Of a stretch of DNA of 64,000 nt, positions 54,101 through 63,880 are shown piece after piece. The position numbers were made by a program, and so were the translations under genes. Source of the DNA: Neodiprion pinetum (Eukaryota > Arthropoda > Insecta > Hymenoptera > Diprionidae); contig NC_060235.2 of assembly GCF_021155775.2 (NCBI RefSeq), positions 42,876,701-42,940,700 of the forward strand. The letters are read 5' to 3'. Each line of letters starts with the position of its first letter. The stretch's first letter is position 1. Under the pieces are notes generated by a model. It ran no database searches. It saw nothing but the letters and a program-made list of their open reading frames with translations, and was not told the DNA's origin.

Positions 54101-57100
54101 ACAGCGTATCGAAAAAATATGGTAGGCATCACGGACACGGGTGATTTGAAACGTTTAATCGTCCTTCGATGACGTCATAAATCGCGAGCAAATGGGAAAA
54201 TTGAACCAGTGGCCAGCTGGCCAGTGGCTCTCATTATCGCGTCACGGACAGCCGGCCAGTTTCGACACATCTGACCTCAGGCAATGCAAGGTCTGGGCTG
54301 TTTACTTCGGAAATTGTTCAACCGAGAGAATGCTCATTCTTGAGAAATCTGATTTCTTTCAGAAACCCTTCGTTGATAATTATTCACAGGTATACTGCCA
54401 ACTTCTGACCAAATCAATCGCAAAAACGGCGTGGAAATTAGCTCGGATCAAATCCACAGGGTCGTGCGATCAATTCACCATGACGCCGAGTTCACGAATA
54501 TAAATTGATCAATAATTTTTCATGGGTGACAGAAAATTACTTGGACATTCAAGCTGAATTGGATCAACGAAAAGAAACAATTTTTTTTTTCTCGTGACAA
54601 GAATTTGAAATCATATCTGGTTGAACTAGTTATTCATCTCCATGTAATGCGGATCTATCGGTGATTGCAAGTTCGTCCTTAAGTTTACAATACATCGGTG
54701 TTAAATGATATTACGAATATTGTTCATTAAGCACTCCGAAAATTTTATCAAATATGTAATAGAAGATTCGAGGATCAGTGAAAATATAGGTTCCACAGAC
54801 ATTATTATTATAATCATTTTTTTTTTCTTTACAACATTATTGTTAAGCTTGGAAAATTTTGAAGTAGAGTGAAACCTGAGTTATACGTTTTGCAGTTGTA
54901 CTTTTTCTTGTTTATACGTTAAATTTTCTTGGTCCTGGCGATTTCTACACTCATAAACCATGTGAAAATATTTCGCTCATGCGTTTTTCGCACTTGTATG
55001 CTACGTATTCCGTCCCATGTCGCTGTTTTCTGTTCAGTTATACTTTATTACAGATGACTCTTAGGTCGAAACTTCCGATTTGATGTTCAATTTGCCTACC
55101 GCTAGACGGTGCGCGCGTTTCGATGTTTCATGTGCTTGCCTACCGCTGGATGCCGTAGCTTGACAAACGTTCCTATTCCTATCCCAAACACGTTCTGACA
55201 AGTTCAGGCAAGCGCGCCATCCACAGGAAGATTCTTTACTTACGGTCACTGGATTAACCTTAACCTTTTCGCTAGAAGTGAATGCTTATATGACAAGATG
55301 AAACCTGTGGAACCTCGGAAAATTATAAATCTTTCAGTCACCAATCACGAAGGTTTGCAATATTTAGGTATTTCGCTTTAACGTTATTTTCATTTATACG
55401 TCAGTATTGCCATACCTCTTGAGAAACGTATAACTGAAGTTTCACTGTAGTTAGAATTAGAACTCTTCGTAACAGAAGTTTGAAAAGACGGTGTGGCATG
55501 AAATTGTATATTTTTTAATACTGCTGACTTATGATATTGGCTTTGAATTTCCAGGTTGCGTATGAAGTTGTTAAAGTCGGCTTATGTATATTCTGTGAAG
55601 TCGTCAAAAAGTTATTATTTTATGATCAATCTGTTTGGTTACTTCCGATGAGCCGCGCCGAAGAAAGTATAATTACCTCGATCTGGAGCGATGCGTTATT
55701 CAAAGGATAAAAAAATGAGACGAAATAAAAAATATTTCCATAACTTCAATTGGATAAGAGACTTACCAGTATCAATCCTTTTGCTCTCTCAATTCGAGAT
55801 TCTGAGTCGTACTGCTAACACCGGCATCATGGCATGAACCGAAAAAAAAGTTACGCAACTGTAACTTTTACTGAGAATGTTTTTTCTCTCATCCAAGTGA
55901 CTTTTTCATATTGAACATCGGGCAGCGTCGATTTGGAATTTTCTTTTCGCATTTACTAGAGAAGACGGTACAACAGAATAAGATCTTCTGTAATATCGTT
56001 AATAAGATAAAGCACAGCTTTGAATGTCTAGTATTTTTGTCACGGAGTAGATTTTATCACCATACATCAAACGCTGTAATCTTCAATAGGCGCAGAAATC
56101 GACGAGGAAAATCCTTCCTTAATCGTTTCTCCCCTGCAGCAGACCCTCTTAAGAGCCAGGTATGAGATGGAACTTGTACACAAGGTATAAAAATCGCCGG
56201 TGCTTGTGGCGGGAAAATAATACAAAAGTAACATTGGTAATTTGAGGTTTATTATGAAATACCGACAAGCCTGCCCACGGATGTAAATTACACGAGCTTT
56301 AATCGAGTACAACCGTTCAAACCGGTATTTTATCCAAGCATTATCGAGTTTATACACGAGACAGAGAATGGAAAACTTTGGACTATTACCTACGTACGCG
56401 TCTAGTCGATCATTGCCTGAACATAATACCCGCGAATAAATAACAGCAATAATAATTGCCAAGCAAACTACCTGTATGCTGAAAAAAAAAGAAAAAAATC
56501 AACAACAACAACTTAGCAGGATCGAAACAAAAACAACAAGTTATAGTTATGAGACGTTAGATTTTAGACCCGATACGGTGCCAACTGTAAGCTGGTTTTA
56601 TTATCTAAAAACTTTCTATAGCCAGCATTCCGTTTTTTATTCGACTTTTCTTTACGTCACTTTTCCATTCTCGATTCTTCGGATGAAAGGTGGATAATGA
56701 GAAAAGAGAAAGCAGTTGAACCATTTTTCTCAAATTATGTAACAGAGTGTATAATCTGAACCAGTTGTGCGACGATATTATATACTCGGAAAAGAAGCCA
56801 AATAAACTCGTAAACCGATGATTATTCAAGTCGAAATCAGTGACGCGAGACGTTGTTTTCCAATTTTGATCAAAAACAATGTTTTGGCAAAACAAAATAC
56901 GTCTCGCATCGCGTGAAATGATGATATTCCGACATTAAGAGGATGAAGGCGTACCACCGTCTCGAAAAATCCCACGTGCTGCTCCAAATCATTTCCAAAA
57001 AAACGCATTGCCGGACAAACGATTACTTCTCCGGATGTAAAATTTCACGGTCACCTAACCAACACCTTGTGACTAATGAAAAATTATGGGAAACCGATAC

Positions 57101-57492
57101 GTTGCGAACCTCAAACGATCACAACTGAACCTTATCGCGGTTCATCGTCCTCCTCAGTCGTGATTTTCATTATTCAAGATAAAAAGATCAAGGCAACGAT
57201 GACAAGTATGCAATTTGTAAACCAACGTGCAAATTGAAACAAGTACCAACAAGCGAGTTTGGCACCCACGCGACATCTCCGACCCAGCGCGCAGGATTTC
57301 CAATAAGTAATACGGTAATTGACACCTGTAAAAATATGCTTCCCCGCAGTGATTGCGTGAAAACGAATGTTCGCGGGTGTCTTAACGAATACGGTAATGC
57401 ATAACAGCGGATGCATTTGGGTTACGAGTAAAAATAAGAGAATCTGGAATGTCAACTCACTTTATAACTGTCTGCTTCATACTGGTTGTCAT
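39149..57492 (-). CDS. Neprilysin-like M13 zinc metalloendopeptidase
   Basis: A type II membrane ectopeptidase that would cleave small extracellular peptides. Coding exons in transcript order: 57492-57461, 44748-44597, 42123-41980, 41904-41659, 41591-41380, 41294-41118, 41019-40525, 40432-40141, 40057-39807 and 39487-39149. Phases agree throughout, giving about 779 aa (human neprilysin is 750). A short basic tail is followed by a membrane anchor (about residues 28-48) and an ectodomain with the expected cysteines (PCDNFYEFACGG). Substrate motif NAFY is near 573. The zinc site is HEITH (His614, Glu615, His618) with Glu676 in ENIADNGG. FHSPGQFR carries the usual late His and Arg, and the protein ends CSVW. 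All catalytic residues are present, so it should be active. The first exon (32 nt, MTTSMKQTVI) is inferred from ATG, donor, phase and a protein join KNPTWWKRR. Intron 1 is 12.7 kb. Which insect Nep subfamily it belongs to is not settled. Confidence 0.92.
42245..42866 (+). repeat. Unclassified dispersed repeat, copy A (neprilysin intron 2)
   Basis: About 620 bp that match the reverse complement of 63283-63880 along the full length, with many substitutions and small indels. Shared landmarks are 'tatgttttcgag', 'aatgacttccat', 'caaggtgtt-gcataaaa', 'tttcttataaaattgaaca' and 'gtataaaaaac-tg-tcagttttttg'. Copy A has stops in all frames on its plus strand. Read on the minus strand it has a 74-codon frame that partly matches one in copy B. 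No terminal repeats or target duplication were found, and I do not recognise the family. Confidence 0.75.
48061..48677. repeat. Fold-back element, about 615 bp long inverted repeat
   Basis: The left arm starting at 48061 (gggcagggttgaaattccga) matches the reverse complement of the right arm ending at 48677 (gggcggggttcaagttccaa). The match continues inward for about 170 bp or more: 'gcgaaag-gc', 'tggcga-ac-tt', 'gtaaagaaat-aaacttt', 'gaaac-cc--c-gctcaa', 'ggttccgaa'. The central part is an asymmetric low-complexity spacer rich in 'aaatttcgaaa' words. Arm identity is perhaps 65-70 per cent. Transcribed within the neprilysin pre-mRNA it could form a long hairpin. No flanking target duplication was found. 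Confidence 0.7.
52170..52188 (+). repeat. Poly(G) tract
   Basis: Fourteen G at 52170-52183, one A, then four more G. It is striking in AT-rich intronic DNA, can form a quadruplex, and is likely unstable in length and error-prone in sequencing. Confidence 0.85.
54867..55447. mobile_element. pogo/Tigger-like MITE
   Basis: Terminal inverted repeats of about 25 bp match at 22 positions. The left end starts GAGTGAAACCTGAGTTATAC. The right end, reverse-complemented, starts CAGTGAAACTTCAGTTATAC. Both ends abut TA (54865-54866 and 55448-55449), the target duplication of the Tc1/mariner/pogo group, and CAGTGAAACC-type ends are typical of pogo-like elements as I recall them. The interior has two 'tgcctaccgct' units about 45 bp apart and no transposase. 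It lies in the neprilysin first intron. Confidence 0.6.
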
Positions 57493-57505
57493 TTTAGCAG
57501 TGACA

Positions 57506-57514
57506 CTAGTACAT
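57506..57514 (-). other. Two-codon upstream ORF before the neprilysin start
   Basis: On the minus strand, ATG TAC TAG lies 13 bp upstream of the proposed start codon at 57492. A minimal uORF this close could make ribosomes stall or reinitiate and so lower translation. It depends on the first-exon model being correct. Confidence 0.4.
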
Positions 57515-57729
57515 AACACTTGCTGCACCAGCGGTTAGTCGTTGGTAATCAGTTACCACGACGAAATCTTGGGAATTCCGGGTGATGATAATCGTCCCCG
57601 TCACAATTAGCCGATCCGTTTCCAAAAATTATCACCCCCGAGCCTTCGGGAATTCCTCGGGCTCTTATCGGCTATTTGGTTCGCGCGGTTTGGTTCCACT
57701 GTTTGTTGGGATCGGATCGGACTCTGACT

Positions 57730-57770
57730 GCCGGACTGGCCCAGCGCGCGCACTTCACCTTCTATATAAA
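57730..57770 (-). promoter_or_regulatory. Candidate TATA-type promoter of the neprilysin gene
   Basis: The minus strand reads TTTATATAG over 57762-57770. About 30 bp further, near 57735, it reads ggccagtccgg, which could serve as an initiator. That would give a 5' UTR of about 240 nt before the ATG at 57492. The surrounding block (57590-57830) is clearly more GC- and CpG-rich than its neighbourhood. The plus strand also reads TATATAAA here, so a promoter for an unseen plus-strand transcript is the alternative. Confidence 0.45.
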
Positions 57771-57830
57771 CTCTCTCCCTCTCTTTCCCCCCTGGCGTTC
57801 TCTTATTCTCCTTAACACCCACTCCTCACG

Positions 57831-59459
57831 CTTTGGAGCTTAGCTCTGTTCCACGACCTATCTTGTACTTGAAAACCAGAAATCGTATCAAGTAGGCCAG
57901 GCCTGACAGATTTTACCAACCACCCGTGTTCCCCGGAGGAACTTTGGACACTTTAAATTCCTTCCCGAACATCATTTACATGGTTCTTTGACAATAGTAT
58001 CGTAGACACGCGATTGCCTCCTGCAACCCTACTAACTCAACGCAATTTCAAAATTTCTACTCCGGGAAAAGCATGGCTGAACTGTCGTTGAGCATGAAAA
58101 ACCCAAGGCATAGCGGTTATTCAGAAATTAAAGCAAATGCAACACCGTGGTCAACCTAATCGCTAGACTTGTCATTTATTTCAGTAACGTTGCAATTTTT
58201 CCGGTTTCAGCGACTTTGCAGAAGACGTGATTCATCGCCTGACATTCTTGAGCCACGTTTTTCATATAAGGAAAAGGTAGGAAGCGGATTTTGTCCCTCT
58301 GAAATTAATACGAAGTTACACTTAGATTTCACGGTGTAGTTGAGGATCTTTTAACACGGTCTTTTCACTGTGATTGTATTAAAAGCAAACCAAAGTACCA
58401 CCGAAAAATCCCTGGAATAAAAATTTTCGACAAAGAGTATAATTTAATTTTAATTTTAAATAAGCGAAAAATTGAGTGGTGTTCGAGTGACTACCTGGAA
58501 TGACGCTCTAATATCAATGATTTTACGATCCACTGAAAAAACACTAATAACATGGTGAGACCGAATCTGCCAGAGTCTCTGACAACACGTCACTCGGTTT
58601 CAGGAAACACATCGCTGTTTCTGCTGATTCGATTTTACGCGATTCGGCACGTTCAAAAGTGCTTTGCGAGTATAGTCGGACCTCTTTCAATAAATCATGA
58701 TCGCTTGGCTTGCACGATGTGATAGTTATTCACATGTTTGTGGTTCAGCGAAACCTGCAAATCGGATTGATCGGATGGTGAAAAGATCTCGGTCCGTATC
58801 GAGCTTACATCATTGACTAACACAGGTGTTTCCATTTTTCGCAATTTTTTTCAACCGTCAATTAGCGTGTTGGGGTCAGATGCTTCGTGCTGACGTGGGC
58901 ATGTCGCTCGGTCACTGTGGATTAACAACAAAGGTGATAATTTTCGTCACGCGCCAACGTCAAACGCCTCGACGAACATGCGCTTCGAACTTACGTTTCT
59001 CGTCACTCACGTGCGCGATTCGCGTCCTCTTCTTCATTCACCTTGTACTTTGTAATTGACACTTTGCTAGTGAATGCCGACGGCGAAGGATCTCGGGGCA
59101 TCCGCTGATTCTCCCCTTTCGATCGTGGACGCTCGTCTCGTTTCATCGTCAGAGACGCCAGCGGTGAAATACCTTCTCAATCAACTCGTCGATGGCAAGA
59201 GAACGATTTTGTGTCTATAGTTGGGAAAGCGGCTTCCTCGTGCTTCCGATTAAGTATGAAAAGGGTTGCGCATTTTTCTATAAATATCAACATTATTATA
59301 CTATTATTAGATCGCGGTGTATATCGTAACGAAGTGCGTCACTGGCTTACACCGTTAGGATATTATTCGAAATGTGGACTTAACGAAGGCCGGTTGTAAC
59401 AAACCAAAGAATCATGAAGCGGATTTACAAGAGTAACCCTTTGCAAATCAAGGGACATA
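57831..59459. other. Intergenic sequence with nothing recognised
   Basis: Mixed composition, with somewhat CpG-rich patches near 58600-58720 and 58860-59120. Open frames are short and unsupported. No RNA gene, repeat or terminal repeat was recognised. Confidence 0.5.
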
Positions 59460-59716
59460 CTGGCGAAAATTTTCTACGCCAAACTATGTCAATTTCGTAC
59501 GATTTTCTACGTCATTCGGAACCTTTTCGTAGTTTTGACGTACAATTTTTTACATATTATTGTAATTTTACGTAATTTATCGTAGTCTTCTTTTACTCCA
59601 CTGTAATCCTGTGAGGTTTGAATTTCGTGACTGTGTTTCTTGTATGATTAAATTCTCGTTGGTATTAACAGTCAATGATGACAAGATGCAATTCATGGAA
59701 CGATGCTTTTACTAAC

Positions 59717-59746
59717 GACGTTTCGACAGGACCCCGCTATCATCAG
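59717..59746 (-). ncRNA. Hammerhead-ribozyme-like motif of the Penelope-like element
   Basis: The minus strand has CTGATGA (59746-59740), a 15-nt segment that could form a weak stem II with G-U pairs, then GAAAC (59724-59720) and GTC (59719-59717). These are the core boxes of a hammerhead, in the right order. The flanks AAC and GTT could close a 3-bp stem I. Penelope-like elements are known to carry such ribozymes in their terminal repeats. Stem II is poor, so activity is doubtful. Confidence 0.4.
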
Positions 59747-60110
59747 GTTTCTTAAAAAAATATTGTACAGAGAATTACAAAATTAGCTAATTTGAATTTA
59801 ACATATTTTACAATTTGAACTTTCGATTAAAATTTTTTATACATAAATACCATTATTTGCTATAGTTGTTATGTTGTCATAAAATGATGAAATATTATAC
59901 ACTCACATCTTTAGACATTCCTTAGCTTAACAGTTGTTTCTTACATGGAGTTATAGAAGGAAGTGAACTATCCGTCTGTCAAATTGACCTGCTTAATGTT
60001 AGTTATCATAACGATGATATAATGTCATATATTTATCTGTGCGATTGTTGTTATACACACTTTGGACACTTTGTTTACACGACCTTTAACAACGTATGTT
60101 TTTTGCGATA

Positions 60111-61289
60111 TTATAAAATGTCTACGTAAAGCTGACTTAGATTTTCGATGTCTGTTCTTTTGTTTACAGTATCATTTGTTGATATGTGTATCATTTCTTT
60201 TACAATTCTTTCATGCCAGTTTTTCTCCTTGTCTAATATTATTACATTTTCAAAGTTGAACTTGTGTTCTTCAACTAATGCGTGATACGCTAATGCCGAT
60301 TTTTCTGGATCATGTGTTTTGATGTCATATTTGTGATTTGCGACTCTTTTTTTTAAATGTTGTCAAGATTGGCCTATGTAACATTTTTGGCAATCTGTGC
60401 AATTAATCTTATAGATGATATTAGTTTGTTCGAGCTTTGATGTTTTAGATTTTAAACATGTGAATAAATTATTTAAAGAGTTGGTGATTTTATACGACAC
60501 ATTAATGTTTTCTTTTCGCAGTGTAGTTTTTATGTTCGGCGATAGGCCTTCAATGTATGGAATTGATCCTACGCATTTATTTTTGTCGTTTTCACAATAA
60601 CCAACGTTAAAACTGTTGTAATGTTTATCAATTCTTTCTTTCTGTAAGTGTCTAATCAGTTTGTTAGGATAGCCGTTTTTCTTTAATGTTTCTCGTACTA
60701 GTTTTAGATTTTTTTTTCTCCTAAACTACCCATTTGAAAGTGCAATGCTTCTATCTAGTAAACCTATCGCGACACTTTTTTTGTATTGTAGTGGATGGTG
60801 TGAGCGGAAATTGACGTATCTAGCTGACCAGGTTTGTTTGTGATACCAATCCGTTTGTATTGTTCCCTCATGATTAATTATTCACATGTCTAGGAAGCTA
60901 ATTCTGTTATTATCTTCTAACTCGTGTGTGAAATTGATGCGTGGATGATATGAATTAAACGCATCGACTAGTTTTTGAATATTATCCTTGTGTACGCATG
61001 TAATGATATCATCAACGTATCTCTTATAAAATGTTGATTTGAGGGGTAAGGAGTTTATGACTGACTGTTCTAGGGTTTCCATGACAAGATTAGCTGCAAC
61101 AGGGTTGATGGGTGACCCCATGGCAACACCATTGATTTGTCTATAAAAACTGTTTTAGTGTGTAAAATATGTGGAGCTGAAGCATATATCCATAGCTTGG
61201 ATGAATTTTGTTTTTGGAAAGGCAGTGTGTTTTGATATGAGCGCCCAGTTTTTCTTAATAATGGCTATCGCTAAATTGGTTGGAAATTC
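60111..61289 (-). pseudogene. Penelope-like reverse transcriptase/GIY-YIG endonuclease remnant
   Basis: One reading frame runs the whole length without a frameshift but with stops at 61155-61157 (TAA), 60882-60884 (TGA), 60726-60728 (TAG) and 60363-60365 (TGA), ending naturally at 60111. Order: a segment before RT motif B (AIAIIKKNWALISKHT), motif B (GVAMGSPINPVAANL), the catalytic motif C YVDD (61019-61008), a conserved SYHPRINFTHE block, the thumb-like region with KNGYPNKLI, and the GIY-YIG part with CTDCQKCYIGQ (about 60416-60366). The 5' edge joins the inverted terminal repeat directly. Lack of frameshifts suggests fairly recent decay. Plus-strand frames here are shadows. Confidence 0.88.
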
Positions 61290-61765
61290 CGAAACGTCGT
61301 CAATAAAAGCATCATTCCGTCGATTGCATCTTGTCATCACTGACTGTTAATACCAGCGAAAATTTAATCATGTAATCCTGTGGTCATAATTTCTGTAAAA
61401 ATTCATTATTTTTCATAGAAAGTTGTAGATTATCATAGTTTTTCGTAGAAATTTATACTTCTTCTACGAAGAAGTAAAAGATCGTAATGTTTAGGTGCAA
61501 GATTGAAATTGTCTTTCATAAAAGGTCGTAGATATTCGTAATTATTCGTCAATCCGCGTAGTTTTCTGCAAAAAAAAAAAAAAATTCAGTCTACTTCAAA
61601 TACGCAATTTTTGTTATTTTTCGTACAAACTCGTAGATTTTCATAACTTTTCGTAAAAGTTTCTACCGTTCTACAAAAAATACTAGATTTTTCACGATTA
61701 TCTGAAATCTTTTACGCTTTCAGCGATTTTCCACAACCGGGAATTTTTCGTAGTTACGACGAACT

Positions 61766-63282
61766 CAATGTTACTGCCAAATATTGTTACCATCAGCATT
61801 GGTAATCGCAATTGGATTGGCCAAAGTAAGGCAGCTCACTGTCGTCGAACGGTCGTTCCGAACCCATTGGCTTGAAAATCATTCAGTAGCATCGATTTAA
61901 CCCTTTGTGCCAACCTCCGTCGAAGGTTTATCAGTAATTTGCCGTACGGGTCACGCGTGTCGAATGATGAAACGATGATACTTTTGCGCCGATAGCCGAT
62001 ATTCAGATGCATCGCACACCGCCAGAGCGTGAGGCTTCAAATTCAAAGTCGCACCGTCCTTCTGGCGGTATTTGCGTGAAAACGACAAGGACATTTTCCC
62101 TAGACTCACGGCTGGTGGGCATGTTGCAGACAATGTGTTCAATTGAGTAATTATTATCGTGCGTCGTGCCAACGGAACTCGGTGATTCGCTTCACCTCCT
62201 CACTCCGTGCTCGGGCACAAGTTAAACACCTAACGAGCCGGTCGAATATAAACCCGAGAATCTAACGTTTCCTTAATTCATGCCTACGGTTCGTGTAATC
62301 TTCTTGGTCCGCGTCTCCGAAGCCTCCCACATATGCGAGCGTATGAGGTGTCGGTTTACGAAGCCTCGTGCCCAAGCCAACGCACGGGCTTTGTACGATA
62401 CCTCGGAGCTGGCTCGTCATCGTGGGAATAGCGTGTGTAGCTAACGTAGACGTACGAAGCTTCGCTTCGATGCGAGGAATTTGCAACGTGCAGGAAACTT
62501 CTTATCGGACTTCTGAGATGCGCGTGACTTCGAGCCAATTGTTGCTATAAGTGAAATCAGTTTTCATTCTCTCTGTTTCCAGTATGCACAACGTATTTTT
62601 GCCTGCTTGTCATCAGCTTTGTGCTGCGATTGGTCATAGCGCAAAACTCGAGTCCAAGTTTCCTCTCCAACCAGTCCTAGATTCTTGTTTTTTGGTTAGT
62701 TTTGCAAAATTTGGAAATCACCGTCGTACACGGAAAAATTAAAAGATTGTAGCTCCGACGAGGCAAGCTTGGATTTTCAAAAGCGCGGGGTTCCTGAAAA
62801 AAGCACCGGGACGCTTTAACCCGCATCTGGCAGTGTTCAACGTTTCTCAAAAGGTGCGGAAGATGTGTGGTTAGACTTTCCGGAATCAATGCTCTGTTTT
62901 TTTCCTCCACAGTATCCGCAGCTCGTTGTGAAGAACAACAGTTTCCCTAAGTTTAATGCGTCATCTCGGAGGGATATAAATTTTTCTCCCTCCCTTCATG
63001 GAATCTTGGACGTTTCCGGTTAGAGATCCAAGTTGGTTATAGGATAAGTCCTTCCCGTATTCGCGTCAACTTCCAAAGCTTGCCACGATTTTCATGTAAT
63101 TGAGTTGGAGAAACATCGCTTTGTGTCTTGAAGCCAAGTTTGTCACGTTAACACGTCAAGAGATTAATTCTTTGAAATTGCTTTCAAAGTCTTCCGTTAT
63201 ACACGCTCGTGCACCGTCCCCTGCAGTCTGCTGTGCGTGACCGCCTATTGCGCGATCTGGAAGTCGCCTAATTAACCGATGC
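61766..63282. other. Intergenic sequence with nothing recognised
   Basis: Mixed composition; 61940-62480 is CpG-richer. A lone TTAA followed by ccctttgtgcc at 61897 resembles one end of a piggyBac-type element, but no partner end was found. No gene is supported. Confidence 0.5.
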
Positions 63283-63880
63283 AGTTAACACTGGTCTGTA
63301 ACCAAAAACTGAACAGGTTTTTTATACTGTTTAGCATAGATTTTCACTCACTGGAACCAGGAAAACTAATGAAAAACTTTCATCACGTCGGGTTTTTTCT
63401 TGAACTCGTGTTTGTAGTTTCATTCAGAGTGAAATTCCCGTTTAACTCGAAATCTGGTATCCAAAAGTGATGTCTTACTTTCGTTTAATATTTATCAGAG
63501 TGAGACTCGAGAATAAAATACAAACAGGGAAACGGAAAATGGAAAACGGAAGCGTCTTCGGAGAAGTATCGAAGAGAAGAAGAAAAGGTTTCATAAGCTA
63601 AAAGAATGAACGCGGAACGTTAAATACATTTCACATTGAAATTGTTTGTTCAATTTTATAAGAAATATTGCTCGGCTCGTTGTAATGAAATGGTGGTGTT
63701 TTTCATTATTGATATGCTTTTTTTATGCGAACACCTTGTATTCTGCAAGAATATTGTACGCGATGGAGGGTGATGGAAGTCATTTTCCGATTCAGGCCAC
63801 TCGAAAACATAACATTCGACAAAAACGTCTCGTGCAGTTGAAAAAAAATATTTTTCTGCAAACCCGTGTAATTTTCCCAG
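63283..63880 (-). repeat. Unclassified dispersed repeat, copy B
   Basis: Inverted relative to copy A at 42245-42866, and similar over about 600 bp at perhaps 75-80 per cent. In the orientation of copy A it has a 101-codon open frame (63961-63656 on the minus strand) that runs past the shared segment. In the opposite orientation it has a 63-codon frame whose peptide (FFILFSIDFHSLEPGK) resembles that of copy A (FFILFLKDFYSLKPGK). The element may extend further toward the window end. Confidence 0.75.

Larger units (their letters stand above)
44749..57460 (-). other. First intron of the neprilysin gene
   Basis: 12.7 kb with no coding exon that I can support. It contains a fold-back repeat (48061-48677), a G homopolymer (52170-52183), a pogo-like MITE (54867-55447), TA microsatellites (near 49500) and A runs (near 50990). 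Small open frames of up to 137 codons (for example 48888-49301 minus) show no family similarity. Large first introns like this often hold enhancers, but none is identifiable by eye. Confidence 0.6.
59614..61370 (-). mobile_element. 5'-truncated Penelope-like retroelement
   Basis: The element is flanked by a 12-bp direct repeat, tgtaatcctgtg, at 59602-59613 and 61371-61382, which I read as the target-site duplication. At its ends lie 81-bp inverted repeats (59645-59725 and 61290-61370) that differ at about 9 positions. One end carries an extra 31 bp (59614-59644) between duplication and repeat. On the minus strand the interior encodes the second half of a Penelope-type reverse transcriptase followed by a GIY-YIG endonuclease. 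This order, with inverted partial terminal repeats and 5' truncation, is typical of Penelope-like elements. The copy is dead: RT motifs 1-3 are missing and four stops interrupt the frame. Confidence 0.88.
59460..61765. repeat. CGTA-rich degenerate repeat, split by the Penelope-like insertion
   Basis: On both sides of the retroelement (59460-59613 and 61371-61765) the sequence is made of loosely repeated words such as 'tttcgtag', 'ttctacg', 'cgtaattt' and 'tcgtagat', in both orientations. The two sides read as one array once the element and one copy of its target duplication are removed. The unit length is irregular. Confidence 0.45.

Noticed and set aside
55757..55835. Minus-strand segment with a gtaagt donor as neprilysin first exon
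   Set aside because: Its phase would create a stop at the junction with the 44748 exon, and its ATGs meet stops at once.
60062..60600. Plus-strand open frames opposite the retroelement
   Set aside because: They are shadows of the minus-strand reverse transcriptase/GIY-YIG frame.
61897..61911. Second piggyBac-type end (TTAA followed by ccctttgtgcc)
   Set aside because: No matching opposite end with TTAA was found nearby.
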